Shown in pieces: positions 54,274 through 63,312 of a DNA stretch of 64,000 nt. The number at the start of each line of letters is the position of its first letter. The first letter of the stretch is position 1. Below the pieces are notes generated by a model that was not told where the DNA came from, ran no database searches, and saw only the letters and a list, made by a program, of their open reading frames with translations. The DNA comes from Pasteurellaceae bacterium Pebbles2 (GTDB lineage Bacteria > Pseudomonadota > Gammaproteobacteria > Enterobacterales > Pasteurellaceae): the NCBI GenBank assembly GCA_023101505.1, contig LVZA01000001.1, positions 868,001-932,000 on the forward strand, read 5' to 3'. The position numbers and the translations under genes were made by a program.

Positions 54274-55818
54274 CTACTCGACGCTTAATTCTAATCCAAT
54301 TTCGATCAGGCTTTTTTGCTCCAAGGTCAAATCGTTTAACACCAACGAATTATGGGCTAAATACGCATTTTCAAATTGTAATTGCCATAAAGTGCGGTGA
54401 GTTTTGAGCGAGATTTTTTCCGCATATTCCGTCGCTTGGCGTGAGCGATTGAGCAAAATAGCCAAACGCAGCAAACGCACTAAGGTCAACACATCTTGCG
54501 GTGTATAACGAGCAAATTGTGGAATGTCGTTAAGAGCAAAAGGGTGAATTTGCAAGCGCACTAAGGTTGCCAACAAGCGTTGCTGCTCTTTGTCGAAGCC
54601 AGGTAATTCCATATTTGCCAAAATATATGCCGAATGTTTTTGCATATTTTTGTGATTAATCACGATGCCCACTTCGTGCAATAACGCCGCCCACAGCAAA
54701 ATTTCCTGCATTTCATCAGCAAATTCGCTGGCTTGCCATTCGTGAAATTGTTGCGCTAATTGCACCGCACTTTTGCTTACTCGCTCCGCCTGCGCACGGT
54801 CTAAATTAAACTGTTCCGCTAAGGCTTCGGCGGTGCGCTGGCGAATATTTTTCACTTGGAAATTTTTATCCAAGCTGTACATTACGCCCTCACGTAATGC
54901 GCCGTCGGAATAACGCATTTGCTCGATTTGGTAAGTATCAAACACCGCACTTAAAATCGCCAAACCTGGCACGAATACGTCTGCTCGTTCTTCAATCAAA
55001 CCAGGTAATTTCAGGTGATCAAAATGTGTGCTTTTTAAGGTGCGTTCAATTAAAAAATCCAAGCGTCCAGCAGTGATGATGCCGTCGGGGTCAAGGGTGG
55101 CGGCAATCACCTGATGCACGGTTTTAATTGTGCCAGACGACCCCAACACATATTGCCAACCCAAATGGCGATAAGGCTCGGCTAAATCGTGAATGCGACT
55201 TAAAGCAGCTTGGCGTGCGTTGTCAAAATTTTCAGGCGAAATCGTGCCGTCGGGGAAAAATTGCTTAGCGAAGCTCACGCAACCCATATTGCGACTTTCG
55301 GCGATAATCGGTTCAAAATCATCACCGATGATCATTTCCGTTGAGCCACCACCGATGTCTACCACTAATTTTCGACCGCTTTCAGGCTGAGTGTGCGACA
55401 CGCCTGAATAAATCATTTTCGCTTCGGTTTTGCCTGAAATAATATTGATCGGATAAGGGAAAACTTGTTTGGCTTGGCGCAAAAATTCGTCATTATTCAC
55501 CGCACTTCGTAGCGTATAAGTGCCGACGACGTTCACATTTTCCGCCGTAAAGCCGTGCAATCGCTCAGCAAATAACGCCAAACAATTCACGCCACGAGTA
55601 ATCGCCTCTTGATCGAGAACGCCATTTTCGTCTAAGCCTTTTGCCAGCTGCACTTTTTGTTTCAGTCGAGATAAAATTTGGATCGAGCCATTAACGATGC
55701 GAGCAATAATCATATGAAAACTGTTCGACCCCAAATCAATGGCGGCAATTTCACGCACATAAGACTGATCGGCTTTAGAAAGTGCGGTGGCTTTTTTGAT
55801 TAAATTGATATTATTCAT
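54274..55818 (-). CDS. ppx: Exopolyphosphatase (Ppx/GppA family)
   Basis: This 514-residue enzyme has the ASKHA ATPase fold with AAIDLGSNSFHM (about 25-36) and DIGGGSTEMIIG (about 150), then a helical HD-like C-terminal region (LLHEVG..INH). Ppx removes phosphate from polyphosphate; GppA hydrolyses pppGpp. The N-terminal sequence and length (E. coli Ppx 513) favour Ppx, but many Pasteurellaceae have only one member and it may do both. It follows tamB by 16 bases in the same direction, so it is likely in the tamAB operon, an order I recall in H. influenzae. Confidence 0.9.
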   Translation of the reverse strand: MNNINLIKKATALSKADQSYVREIAAIDLGSNSFHMIIARIVNGSIQILSRLKQKVQLAKGLDENGVLDQEAITRGVNCLALFAERLHGFTAENVNVVGTYTLRSAVNNDEFLRQAKQVFPYPINIISGKTEAKMIYSGVSHTQPESGRKLVVDIGGGSTEMIIGDDFEPIIAESRNMGCVSFAKQFFPDGTISPENFDNARQAALSRIHDLAEPYRHLGWQYVLGSSGTIKTVHQVIAATLDPDGIITAGRLDFLIERTLKSTHFDHLKLPGLIEERADVFVPGLAILSAVFDTYQIEQMRYSDGALREGVMYSLDKNFQVKNIRQRTAEALAEQFNLDRAQAERVSKSAVQLAQQFHEWQASEFADEMQEILLWAALLHEVGIVINHKNMQKHSAYILANMELPGFDKEQQRLLATLVRLQIHPFALNDIPQFARYTPQDVLTLVRLLRLAILLNRSRQATEYAEKISLKTHRTLWQLQFENAYLAHNSLVLNDLTLEQKSLIEIGLELSVE

Positions 55819-55834
55819 ACAACATTATTTCTTA

Positions 55835-58800
55835 CTAAAATTCAAATTCATACAATAAATCAAAGGCTTGATTTACGCCCGAAACAGATTGCAAAAAGAG
55901 CTGCGGCATCAAGCGATAGCGCAAGGTAACTTCGGCTAAGCCATCAAATAAACCCACGCCATATTTAATTTTTAAACGTGGCGTGATGTTGCCGCTCACC
56001 ACGACTTTTGAGCTGTCGCCCACACCTGCCGTGCCAAGGTTTAAATCTTGGATACCAAAGGCTTCACCAATGCCTCCAACTAATTTTCCGCTTTTCGCTA
56101 AGCCCATTCCAAGCAAGGCTGCGCCCACTGAGCCGCTAGAACCTGCGTCGCCACTATTTTCTAGCGAACGCCCTGTTAAGATGTAAGACAGCGCTTGATC
56201 TTGCGGCATACTCGGCTCGGAAAATACATCGACTTTCGGCGCATCTGCCACACCAGTAACTTTTACGCCAGCGGTAACTTTCGTATCTTCCATTGCTTCA
56301 GGATTGCGAATCGCTTCGATATTCAACAACGGCTGCGACGGCAAGCCAGAAAAACTAATTTGCCCTTTACGAATGAGTAAATCTTGTCCGAACGATGCAT
56401 AACGCCCATTTTTCAGATCAATTTGTCCATATAAACCGAGCTTGCCTTTTTCTTGGCGCACCGCAAGCAGCCCTTCTAAATTACTGTCTAAGCCGTAGGC
56501 TTTCACTGTAACATCTTTGCCAATATTTATTTTTAAATCCGATAAAATCGCCATTCCCGATGCCGTGGTTGATGCCATTTGGCGAGTGGCAAAAACATCA
56601 TTATTTTTCACCGCACTTTTCGCATCTAAAATCACTTCATCATCTGACACCGCTACAGCACTTTCAGGCAAACTTTCAACCACAATGCGAGCCCAAGGCA
56701 CATCAATATCGCCCGTTAATTCCAGCAATTTCGGCGAGGCTTTCATCGTGACATTCGGGCTAACACGTACTTTTGCCAATGACGGCACATTCACTAAGAA
56801 TTTGTCTGCTTGAGCGTGTACTTGCGCATTCCATTGATTAATATTTTGCCAATTCGCATTGCCGTCCACCGTTAAACGGCTGTCAGGCGTTTGAATATCA
56901 CCCTGCAAAGTGGAACGATTGCCATAAAAATTCAACGCTACTGAGCCACCACTAATTTGCACTGGCGATGATTTCATTTTTGCTTGTAACTGATTGATAT
57001 TTAAAGAACCGTTGAGTAAAGGTGCGGTTAAATCGCCAGCAAAACTTAAATTTGATGACACTGCCCCCGACACACGTTCACCATTAGATAAAAGCTGATT
57101 GGCTAAACTCAAATTCACGCCAGCGATGTTGAGCGTACCGCCTAATTTACGCGCTTTCACAATATCAGAAATTTTTAAATCAGCGTTAATCTGTCCGTTA
57201 TTTTGAATGGCAATATCCGATTTCACCGCCAAATTATTGTTATCCAACTGAGCATTTAACGCCAGTTTCGGAATGGCTAATTTAAAGGTGCGATAATCAA
57301 TTTTGTGCGCCACGTTCACACCGTCGCCATTCAGCTGCAAATCTAATTTCACAGGCTGGCTTTCGTTCCAAGCGAATTTTCCGTGGCTGCGTAATTGCCC
57401 TTGTAGCAAACCATCACTTTCAGCTAATTTGTTCACCAAAGCAAGATTTAATCGTTTCAATTCAAAAGGAATTTCGCCTTTTTTGCCTGCACTAAAGGTT
57501 TGTGGAAAACACAAATCAATGTCGGCGTGCTTCCAACAATGGCTTGAAATAGTAGCTAAGGTTTGTTTGTTGTCGAAAGCCACATCAATATTTTGCGCAT
57601 TTTTCACTTCGCCAATAGGGGTGTTTATGCCAATTTGGCTTAAACTGCCTTTCCACACTTGCGAAGTGCGGTCAAAACTTCCCGACAAATTTAAGCCAGC
57701 AGCCACTGGCTCACCTGCCGAGCGCAACTGTAATTGATGAGATTTTTCACTGCCTGATGCAGTCAAGGTGGCATTGTGCAATTTAATATCGCCTTGTTTA
57801 AAGCCGTTTAATGCCACATTCAAATCGCCTTGAATTTGCTGCGTGGTGGTAATTTTGCCTTTCGCAACGACTTTATCGATGTTCAGATCTTGAAATTTAA
57901 TTTGTCCGCCGACCAAATCTAGGTTGAGATTAGGTTCGCTAATTTTGCCATTAATCAATGCCTTACCCACAAGCGAAGCAGATAAATCAGGCACTAAACC
58001 ACGTAAATTCGGGGCGTTAATATCTAAGGCAAAATCAGATTTTTGTTGCGCTAATTGCCCTTTTGCCACGATATGATTTTCACCATAACGCAACGCAAGC
58101 TGTGGCGTGTTCGCTAAAATTTCTGGTTCAGAAGTTAGGCTGCCTTTTAAGCTCAGCGCACGTTGCGCCAGCGTGCCTTGAATATCCACATCAGGCACAG
58201 ACACATTCCACCCAGAGGCATTCACTTGCCCCGAGCTGGTTAATTTGCCTGACAACACGGCAGGAAAGGCTTTCACATAAGCCCCGACATTAATTTTGCT
58301 TAAATCCACCGCACTTTGCCATTCCACGCCGTTTTTCCAATTCACTTTGCCAGTTAAATTCAGATCGCCATCTAAGGCTTTTAGTTGTAAGGTTTTAATG
58401 TCCGCTTGCGATAATCCGCCTTGACCTTGCAACGTTAATTGGGTATGCGGTGCGCCCATTCCTTGCACACTACCGCTTAAATTTGCTTGATAATCCAACA
58501 AATTACCCTTGAGATCTAAAGCAAGTTTTTGCACATTAAGTGGATCGGCATTTTGCTGGAAAGGATAACGAAATTCAGGTACAGAAAGTTGCACATTGAA
58601 CGGCGTTTTTTCTGCATTTAATTGTACTTCAGCGTTTAAATCTGCCGCCACTGCGCCTTGCGTTTTTAAGGAAAGTACGGTGTGTTTTTTCAAACTTCCC
58701 GACACCGATAAATCCACCTTTGATGCTGGCAATAGCACATCTTCGCCTTGTTTTAAAGTGTGAATATCACTATGCAGATTTAAATCCACAGGGAAATCTT

Positions 58801-59755
58801 GATTAAGCTGCATCTTGCCCTGCGCCTGCAAATCGCCCGCCGAGCTTTGTACCGTAAGCGTTTGTAACTGTACTTGTTCGCCTGTGGCATCAGCTTGAAT
58901 TTGCAATGACGGCATTGTGATGTGCTGGCTTAATTTGTCATCAGTAAATTGTTTAAACTCCCAATTTTTGCCCGAAATATCCGCAATATGCATATCAAAA
59001 GGCAACACAATTTCTGTTAAATTCGCCAATAAGGGTTGTTGTAAAGATTGCTCAATTTCCGCCCAATTCACAGGCGTTTTCGGCTCTGCAGTTTGTTCTT
59101 TTTTGCTTTGTTCTTTTTGGGCTTGTTCTGCTGTTTCCGTTGAGCTATGTAACTGATAAGACAAATCGTTAATCTGCGTTGGCGCAAGGGTTAAGCCAGT
59201 TTCGTTGTTTAAATTCACCGCAGTTTGGAACTTGCCCAACTGAATTTGGTTATTGTCTAAATTTAAGGCAAGCTGATCGACTTCTACATTTTTCACCGAA
59301 ATTGAAACAGGCAAATTAATCCGTTTCATCGGCGTATTTTTTTCTTCAGGTTCAGGCTCTGACGGCGGCAAAAGTGCGCTGTCAATATTGATGATAGGCT
59401 GTTGAATTTTCAAGTTTTCTAGGCAAATTTCTGCTCGTAATAAACAGCCGAAATCTAATTGTAATTGCGCCTGTTCAACGTGCGTTTGAACTCCTACTGA
59501 CTGAAATTGCACCTTGTCTAACTGCAAGCCTGTTTGCAATTTGCCTTGCACGTTACCGATGCTTAAACCGTCCACGCTTTTTTCAGCCAGCCCCAAAGCC
59601 CATTTCGTCCCCGCTTCTGTGCCAATAACCCCAGCCACACCAGCAGCAGAAAGTGCAAGAAGCACGGAAGTCGCCACTAAAGTGCGGTGTAAAAATCGGC
59701 TTTTTTTGCGTTTTACCTCAGGTTCTGCGCTTTGCGTTTCGTTCTGTTCAGTCAT
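55835..59755 (-). CDS. tamB: Translocation and assembly module protein TamB
   Basis: This 1306-residue AsmA-like protein has an N-terminal inner-membrane anchor (about 24-48, LVATSVLLALSAAGVAGVIG), a very long periplasmic beta-groove with repeated hydrophobic strands, and the conserved C-terminal DUF490 domain (about 970-1306; LTGRSLENSGDAG and IKYGVGLFDGLAEVTLRYRL). It spans the periplasm, binds TamA and helps phospholipid transport and outer-membrane protein insertion. The ATG at 59755 lies 10 bases after the tamA stop. A Gln/Lys/Glu-rich insert (about 200-225) is variable. Several uptake signals are in frame. Confidence 0.95.
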   Translation of the reverse strand: MTEQNETQSAEPEVKRKKSRFLHRTLVATSVLLALSAAGVAGVIGTEAGTKWALGLAEKSVDGLSIGNVQGKLQTGLQLDKVQFQSVGVQTHVEQAQLQLDFGCLLRAEICLENLKIQQPIINIDSALLPPSEPEPEEKNTPMKRINLPVSISVKNVEVDQLALNLDNNQIQLGKFQTAVNLNNETGLTLAPTQINDLSYQLHSSTETAEQAQKEQSKKEQTAEPKTPVNWAEIEQSLQQPLLANLTEIVLPFDMHIADISGKNWEFKQFTDDKLSQHITMPSLQIQADATGEQVQLQTLTVQSSAGDLQAQGKMQLNQDFPVDLNLHSDIHTLKQGEDVLLPASKVDLSVSGSLKKHTVLSLKTQGAVAADLNAEVQLNAEKTPFNVQLSVPEFRYPFQQNADPLNVQKLALDLKGNLLDYQANLSGSVQGMGAPHTQLTLQGQGGLSQADIKTLQLKALDGDLNLTGKVNWKNGVEWQSAVDLSKINVGAYVKAFPAVLSGKLTSSGQVNASGWNVSVPDVDIQGTLAQRALSLKGSLTSEPEILANTPQLALRYGENHIVAKGQLAQQKSDFALDINAPNLRGLVPDLSASLVGKALINGKISEPNLNLDLVGGQIKFQDLNIDKVVAKGKITTTQQIQGDLNVALNGFKQGDIKLHNATLTASGSEKSHQLQLRSAGEPVAAGLNLSGSFDRTSQVWKGSLSQIGINTPIGEVKNAQNIDVAFDNKQTLATISSHCWKHADIDLCFPQTFSAGKKGEIPFELKRLNLALVNKLAESDGLLQGQLRSHGKFAWNESQPVKLDLQLNGDGVNVAHKIDYRTFKLAIPKLALNAQLDNNNLAVKSDIAIQNNGQINADLKISDIVKARKLGGTLNIAGVNLSLANQLLSNGERVSGAVSSNLSFAGDLTAPLLNGSLNINQLQAKMKSSPVQISGGSVALNFYGNRSTLQGDIQTPDSRLTVDGNANWQNINQWNAQVHAQADKFLVNVPSLAKVRVSPNVTMKASPKLLELTGDIDVPWARIVVESLPESAVAVSDDEVILDAKSAVKNNDVFATRQMASTTASGMAILSDLKINIGKDVTVKAYGLDSNLEGLLAVRQEKGKLGLYGQIDLKNGRYASFGQDLLIRKGQISFSGLPSQPLLNIEAIRNPEAMEDTKVTAGVKVTGVADAPKVDVFSEPSMPQDQALSYILTGRSLENSGDAGSSGSVGAALLGMGLAKSGKLVGGIGEAFGIQDLNLGTAGVGDSSKVVVSGNITPRLKIKYGVGLFDGLAEVTLRYRLMPQLFLQSVSGVNQAFDLLYEFEF

Positions 59756-59765
59756 CACTCAATCC

Positions 59766-61607
59766 CTAAATTTCTGCCCCTAAACCAATGTAAAATTGAA
59801 TATTTTTGCTGTTATCTTTATCTCGAACTGGGGTCGCAATATCGAATTTAATCGCCCCCACAGGCGAAGCCCAGCGTACGCCAACGCCTGTACCATAGCG
59901 CAATTCGTTGGTGTCGTAGGAATTAGCAGCAAGCCCTGCATCATAGAATGTGGCGAGCCACCACGTTGGGTACACTTGATATTGATATTCTAAAGATGCC
60001 GTTGCTAAACGTGAAGCGCCAATGAGCTTGCCTTTGGCATCTTTTGGCGAGATTTTTTTGTAGCCATAACCACGCACACTGCGGTCGCCGCCGGCAAAAA
60101 AGCGCATCGCAGGGGGCATTCGGCTTAAGTCTTTGGTGTGTAACCAGCCGAGATCTAAACGCCCTACCACACGATGATTATCAGCAAAGGTTTTAATCAC
60201 TGCGCCCGATGCTCGCAAGCTGGTAAAGTTTACATCAGACAACCACAATTTGTGTCCCACATCGGTGGTGAAACTCACGCTATGCGCCCAAGTTGGGAAT
60301 AAACCACCTTCCATATATTTATGGCTGATTGCCGCTGTCGGATAAAGCAAAAAGGTTTTGTCTTTCACGTCTGCTTGCGTAAATTGGTCGTAACGAGCAC
60401 GCACGCCTAAAGAATATTGCCAACCGTCGGGATAATCCCAATAGCGCAATCCGCCGAAAGTAATCGCCGTCGATTTGGTATCTGTGCTGCTGTCATTTTC
60501 ATTTTCGATCCCTGTGCTGAATTTGTAATATTCATACAAAGGATTTTTCAACAGCGGCATTTTATAAGACATTTCAATGGTTTGCTTCGGTGATGAAATA
60601 TAAAAGCTCGAACTAAAACTATGCCCACGACTATTAATCCAAGGCTTTTTCCAGCCTAATTGAAAACGAGGCCCTACATCAGATGAATAGCCAATCCCCA
60701 CTTCCATTGAATTTTTCTTTTTCGGATACATCAACACGTCAAAATCAACGGTTTTGTTTTCTTCGTTCAAGCTCGGCTTCATTAACACCGACTGAAACCA
60801 GCCCGAAGATGTGTAATCATTATTCACTTTCAACACGTCGTTTAACAAATATTCATCGCCCGAGTGAATTGTCAAAATATTGCGCAAATAATCTTCACGA
60901 ATTTGTGAATTTTGGAAACGAATTTCGCCGTAGCGATAACGCTCGCCACTTTCAAATAGCAAACGCCACCACGCCTGATAACTTGACGGCATCACTTCCA
61001 AGCGATGTACGGAAAAATCCGCATCAAAATAACCACGCTGAACGGCTAATTTTTGCACCGCACTTTTGTAATCATCATAGCTTTCGTGATTTAAAATATC
61101 GCCTTTTTTCGGCAAGGTTTTGTTTAAGGCTAAAAAGGCTTCGTCTTTGGCGGCTGCGCCCTCAATTTGCACATCAGTTTGCTCAATACGCACTGGCTCA
61201 CCAATCTTCACATTTGCCACCAGTACGGGCTTTTTCTTGCCCTGATCTAGGCTGAAATCCACTTGATAATCATAATAGCCAAACACTCGCAAGCCTTTAT
61301 AAATCGCTTGGCGCACCAATTCTTGATAGCGTTCTGAGCCGTCGGCTTCTTCGGGGCTAATTTCGTTGATATAAATTTGAACGTTTTCTTTTAATTTATC
61401 TTGTTTAATTCCATTTACACGCACGTCAACTTGCGCCTGCGCAACTGGCTCTGGCGCATTTTCAGCATTATTTGTTGACTGGGAATTTTCTTGTTGCGCA
61501 CTATTTTCTGTCGGCTGCGTTTCTGCAGGTTCAGCTAAAGCGATTGCAGAATAAGCTAAGGCACAACTCACCCCAAAAAAGTGCGGTAATTTACTGATAA
61601 ATTTCAT
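59766..61607 (-). CDS. tamA: Translocation and assembly module protein TamA
   Basis: This 613-residue outer-membrane protein of the Omp85 family has a signal peptide (MKFISKLPHFFGVSCALAYS..ALA), a Gln/Asn/Glu-rich linker (about 30-60), three POTRA domains (about 60-270) and a 16-strand barrel ending in a C-terminal hydrophobic strand (IQFYIGLGAEI). The barrel has the family motif VRGYGYKK (near residue 500). With TamB it inserts outer-membrane proteins. The ATG at 61607 was chosen at the signal peptide; an ATG seven codons earlier has AGGA too close. H. influenzae TamA is shorter mainly in the linker. Confidence 0.95.
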   Translation of the reverse strand: MKFISKLPHFFGVSCALAYSAIALAEPAETQPTENSAQQENSQSTNNAENAPEPVAQAQVDVRVNGIKQDKLKENVQIYINEISPEEADGSERYQELVRQAIYKGLRVFGYYDYQVDFSLDQGKKKPVLVANVKIGEPVRIEQTDVQIEGAAAKDEAFLALNKTLPKKGDILNHESYDDYKSAVQKLAVQRGYFDADFSVHRLEVMPSSYQAWWRLLFESGERYRYGEIRFQNSQIREDYLRNILTIHSGDEYLLNDVLKVNNDYTSSGWFQSVLMKPSLNEENKTVDFDVLMYPKKKNSMEVGIGYSSDVGPRFQLGWKKPWINSRGHSFSSSFYISSPKQTIEMSYKMPLLKNPLYEYYKFSTGIENENDSSTDTKSTAITFGGLRYWDYPDGWQYSLGVRARYDQFTQADVKDKTFLLYPTAAISHKYMEGGLFPTWAHSVSFTTDVGHKLWLSDVNFTSLRASGAVIKTFADNHRVVGRLDLGWLHTKDLSRMPPAMRFFAGGDRSVRGYGYKKISPKDAKGKLIGASRLATASLEYQYQVYPTWWLATFYDAGLAANSYDTNELRYGTGVGVRWASPVGAIKFDIATPVRDKDNSKNIQFYIGLGAEI

Positions 61608-61694
61608 TTTCTTTCGCCAAATAATCATTTCCTAATGAAACTTTAGTTTACTTTTTAACGAAATAGTTCGCAATTACCAAACAAAGAAATTCAG

Positions 61695-62450
61695 CTATTT
61701 AATCCGAATTTGTGCAGAAAAAGGGTGAAATTCATCAGGCAAAAGCTGATTTGTGATAAATAAATCGAATTGCTGCAACTCGCCCACATAAGCCTGTTGC
61801 ACTTTATTCACCTTGGAATCATCGAACACCAAAATGGATTGCTTGGTTTTTGCCATTGCTTTTTGCTTGGTTTTCGCTTCTTCAAAGTTAAAGCAAGTAA
61901 CACCTTGCTCCAAATCCACACCTGCAGCAGAAATAAATGCCTTGGTGGTGCAAATCGCATCAAGTTCATTACTTAATTGAATGGGAGTTAAAAAAGAATT
62001 GTGGCGTGAATAATTGCCACCGCACAAAATCACTTGGCAATGTGGCTTTTCTTGCAACACCATAAATGTGTTAATTGAACAGCAAAGTGCGGTGAATTTT
62101 AGTGAAGAATTGATCTGCGAAGCCACAAAAGGAATGGTTGAACCGCAATCAAAAAAGACCACATCGCCCTCTTGCACCAAATCTGCCGCCAGTTTGCCTA
62201 TGTGCATTTTTTCCGCAATATGCTTGGTTTCTTGCTCAAAAATCAGGTAATTATTGTCATTATTTTTTTGCGGATCATTAACAATATAACCGCCTAACAA
62301 CACTATTGAGCCTGTGTTGGTACTCAAATCACGCCGAATTGTCATCTCCGACACATTCAAAATATTTGCCGCATCACGCAAATGCAATTTATCCATTTGC
62401 TTAAGCAAAAAAGCTAATTTTTGCAGTCGAGATTGCGCTTTTTTATCCAT
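61695..62450 (-). CDS. deoR: Deoxyribonucleoside regulator DeoR
   Basis: About 251 residues. The winged helix (KLHLRDAANILNVSEMTIRRD) and the following VVLLGGYIV-type stretch closely match E. coli DeoR. The sensor domain shows FFDCGSTIPF (about 108) and EKPHCQVILCGG. DeoR represses deoxyribonucleoside and deoxyribose catabolism until deoxyribose 5-phosphate binds. I placed the start at the ATG at 62450 (MDKKAQSRL), which gives E. coli-like spacing and a GAG upstream; ATG at 62465 is possible. It directly follows deoC, so aldolase and regulator share a transcript. Confidence 0.88.
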   Translation of the reverse strand: MDKKAQSRLQKLAFLLKQMDKLHLRDAANILNVSEMTIRRDLSTNTGSIVLLGGYIVNDPQKNNDNNYLIFEQETKHIAEKMHIGKLAADLVQEGDVVFFDCGSTIPFVASQINSSLKFTALCCSINTFMVLQEKPHCQVILCGGNYSRHNSFLTPIQLSNELDAICTTKAFISAAGVDLEQGVTCFNFEEAKTKQKAMAKTKQSILVFDDSKVNKVQQAYVGELQQFDLFITNQLLPDEFHPFSAQIRIK

Positions 62451-62469
62451 TACAGGCTCACTCATCAAA

Positions 62470-63144
62470 TTAATAGGTGCTGTTATTGTCCTTCAAACCT
62501 TTAATAATAGCAATCCCTGCGCTTGCCCCAATGCGAGTTGCACCAGCTTTAATCATTGCTATCGCCGTTTCAGTATCACGCACACCGCCTGATGCTTTCA
62601 CTCCAATATGCTCGCCCACAGTTTGACGCATTAAAGCAATATCTTCTACCGTCGCACCGCCTTTATTAAAGCCTGTTGATGTTTTCACAAAACCCACGTT
62701 CAATTCACGACAAATCTCACAGGCTTTCACGATTTCTTCTTTGCTCAACAAACAGGTTTCCAAAATCACCTTTAATGTCAAGCCATTACACGCATTTAAC
62801 ACCTGTTGAATATCAGAACGCACCTCGTCCCACTTGCCCGATTTGATCCAGCCCACATTAATCACCATATCAATTTCCGTCGCCCCTGCTTTAATCGCTT
62901 CTTGTGCTTCAAAGGCTTTCACCGCTGGCAAATTCGCCCCTAAAGGGAAACCCACCACTGTGCAGATTTTCACATCTGAACCTTGCAACTTCGCTTTCGC
63001 CAACGGAATGTAGGCAGAATTAATACAAACCGAAAAAAAACCGTGCTCAAGTGCTTCTTCACACAGTTGCAGAATATCTTGCGCCGTTTTCTCTGCGGTT
63101 AATGCGGTATGGTCAATAAATTTCGCTATTTCATTCGCTTGCAT
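62470..63144 (-). CDS. deoC: Deoxyribose-phosphate aldolase
   Basis: This 224-residue class I aldolase splits deoxyribose 5-phosphate into glyceraldehyde 3-phosphate and acetaldehyde. The Schiff-base lysine lies in VKTSTGFN (about 153). The second lysine region [10 protein letters not shown] and the start [15 protein letters not shown] are typical. It matches the short DeoC type found in Haemophilus and Bacillus (about 220 residues), not the 259-residue E. coli type. The ATG at 63144 follows AAGGAG. It heads the deoC-deoR unit, divergent from deoK. Confidence 0.95.
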   Translation of the reverse strand: MQANEIAKFIDHTALTAEKTAQDILQLCEEALEHGFFSVCINSAYIPLAKAKLQGSDVKICTVVGFPLGANLPAVKAFEAQEAIKAGATEIDMVINVGWIKSGKWDEVRSDIQQVLNACNGLTLKVILETCLLSKEEIVKACEICRELNVGFVKTSTGFNKGGATVEDIALMRQTVGEHIGVKASGGVRDTETAIAMIKAGATRIGASAGIAIIKGLKDNNSTY

Positions 63145-63191
63145 AACAATGTTCTCCTTCAATAAAAATGTGATGATTTTCACTTTTTTCT

Positions 63192-63260
63192 ATCATAGCA
63201 CAAAAAATTTTTGAAAATGTGATCTTTGTCACTTTTTTAACATTTTTATTTAATTATACT
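63192..63260. promoter_or_regulatory. Shared CRP site with divergent class II promoters of deoC and deoK
   Basis: TGTGA-N6-TCACT lies at 63218-63233. Rightwards, TATACT (63255-63260) follows after 21 bases; leftwards, TATGAT (63192-63197) follows after 20 bases. Both distances put CRP at about -41.5. A second CRP-like dyad (63169-63184) overlaps the deoC leader. TTAACATTT occurs twice near 63237 and 63287 and may belong to DeoR operators. Confidence 0.65.
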
Positions 63261-63312
63261 AATAAAAAGTCAATTTTGTGATTATTTTAACATTTATATA
63301 TGGAGGACTTGT

